Assembly (NCBI GenBank): GCA_902567785.1
Contig: CACFOR010000001.1
Span: 114,924 to 178,923, forward strand
Source of the DNA: an uncultured Pelagibacteraceae bacterium
Lineage (GTDB): Bacteria > Pseudomonadota > Alphaproteobacteria > Pelagibacterales > Pelagibacteraceae
DNA: 64,000 bases
Reading direction: 5' to 3'
Below the pieces are notes generated by a model. It ran no database searches, was not told the origin of the DNA, and saw only the letters and a program-made list of their open reading frames with translations. Position 1 is the stretch's first letter. Each line of letters opens with the position of its first letter. This document shows positions 63,838 to 64,000 of this stretch, in pieces. A program made the position numbers and the translations under genes.

Positions 63838-64000
63838 ATGTTCAATTTTATAAAAAAAATCTCTCATATCATTTTGTTTTTTTGTTTTTTTGCAAGCAAT
63901 TCTCTTGCAGAAATGGTTAATAAAATTGAAGTAAAGGGTAACAATAGAGTTTCAAAAGAAACAATAATAGTTTACGGAGATATTTCTTTAGGAAAGAATT
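63838..64000 (+). CDS. bamA: Outer membrane protein assembly factor BamA, N-terminal fragment (truncated by window edge)
   Basis: Signal peptide then NKIEVKGNNRVSKETIIVYGDISLGKN, a POTRA1-like start. Confidence 0.85.
   Translation, partial: MFNFIKKISHIILFFCFFASNSLAEMVNKIEVKGNNRVSKETIIVYGDISLGKN

Noticed and set aside
1-64000. CRISPR arrays, IS elements, integrases or toxin-antitoxin modules
   Set aside because: No regularly spaced repeats, transposase/integrase motifs or recognisable TA pairs seen on reading both strands of the ORF track and the intergenic regions.

Overview
This is an AT-rich, tightly packed alphaproteobacterial chromosome segment. Gene content and order look like SAR11/Pelagibacterales or a similarly streamlined marine lineage; that affiliation is inferred, not tested. 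Nearly all of it is housekeeping core: accB(partial)-aroQ | thiS-thiG | RNase E/G | mrcA-prfB-AsmA-like | tyrS | anmK | iscR-sufBCDS-SufU-like-sufT-like-sufA-like | glnA | nnrD-like | YbaK-like | EamA transporter | GT2 | tRNA-Leu-tig-clpP-clpX-lon | a small surface-glycan islet (GT17, an SDR+cupin+methyltransferase fusion, tRNA-Val, tRNA-Asp, DUF5672-like, GT1) | nuoA-N | birA-coaX-rnj-proS-lolC-lolD-dnaE | rpsB-tsf-frr-uppS-cdsA-dxr-bamA(partial). I see no CRISPR array, transposase, integrase or prophage. Points worth a second look: (1) an apparent hairpin-plus-pseudoknot leader on rpsB that the ORF track mistranslates as N-terminal coding sequence; (2) the programmed +1 frameshift in prfB, missed by the ORF track; (3) a second +1 discontinuity in the YbaK-like gene that does not look programmed; (4) a type-1-like IscR box before the iscR-suf operon; (5) a three-domain sugar-biosynthesis fusion protein; (6) an RNase E/G with no cysteines, so no Zn-link; (7) pyrH and rseP absent from their usual operon positions; (8) tRNA-Leu ending 6 nt before the tig start codon; (9) convergent gene pairs that share or nearly share stop codons, leaving no intergenic terminator. 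I found no clearly new multi-gene system. The glycan islet fusion protein and the rpsB leader are the best candidates for follow-up.
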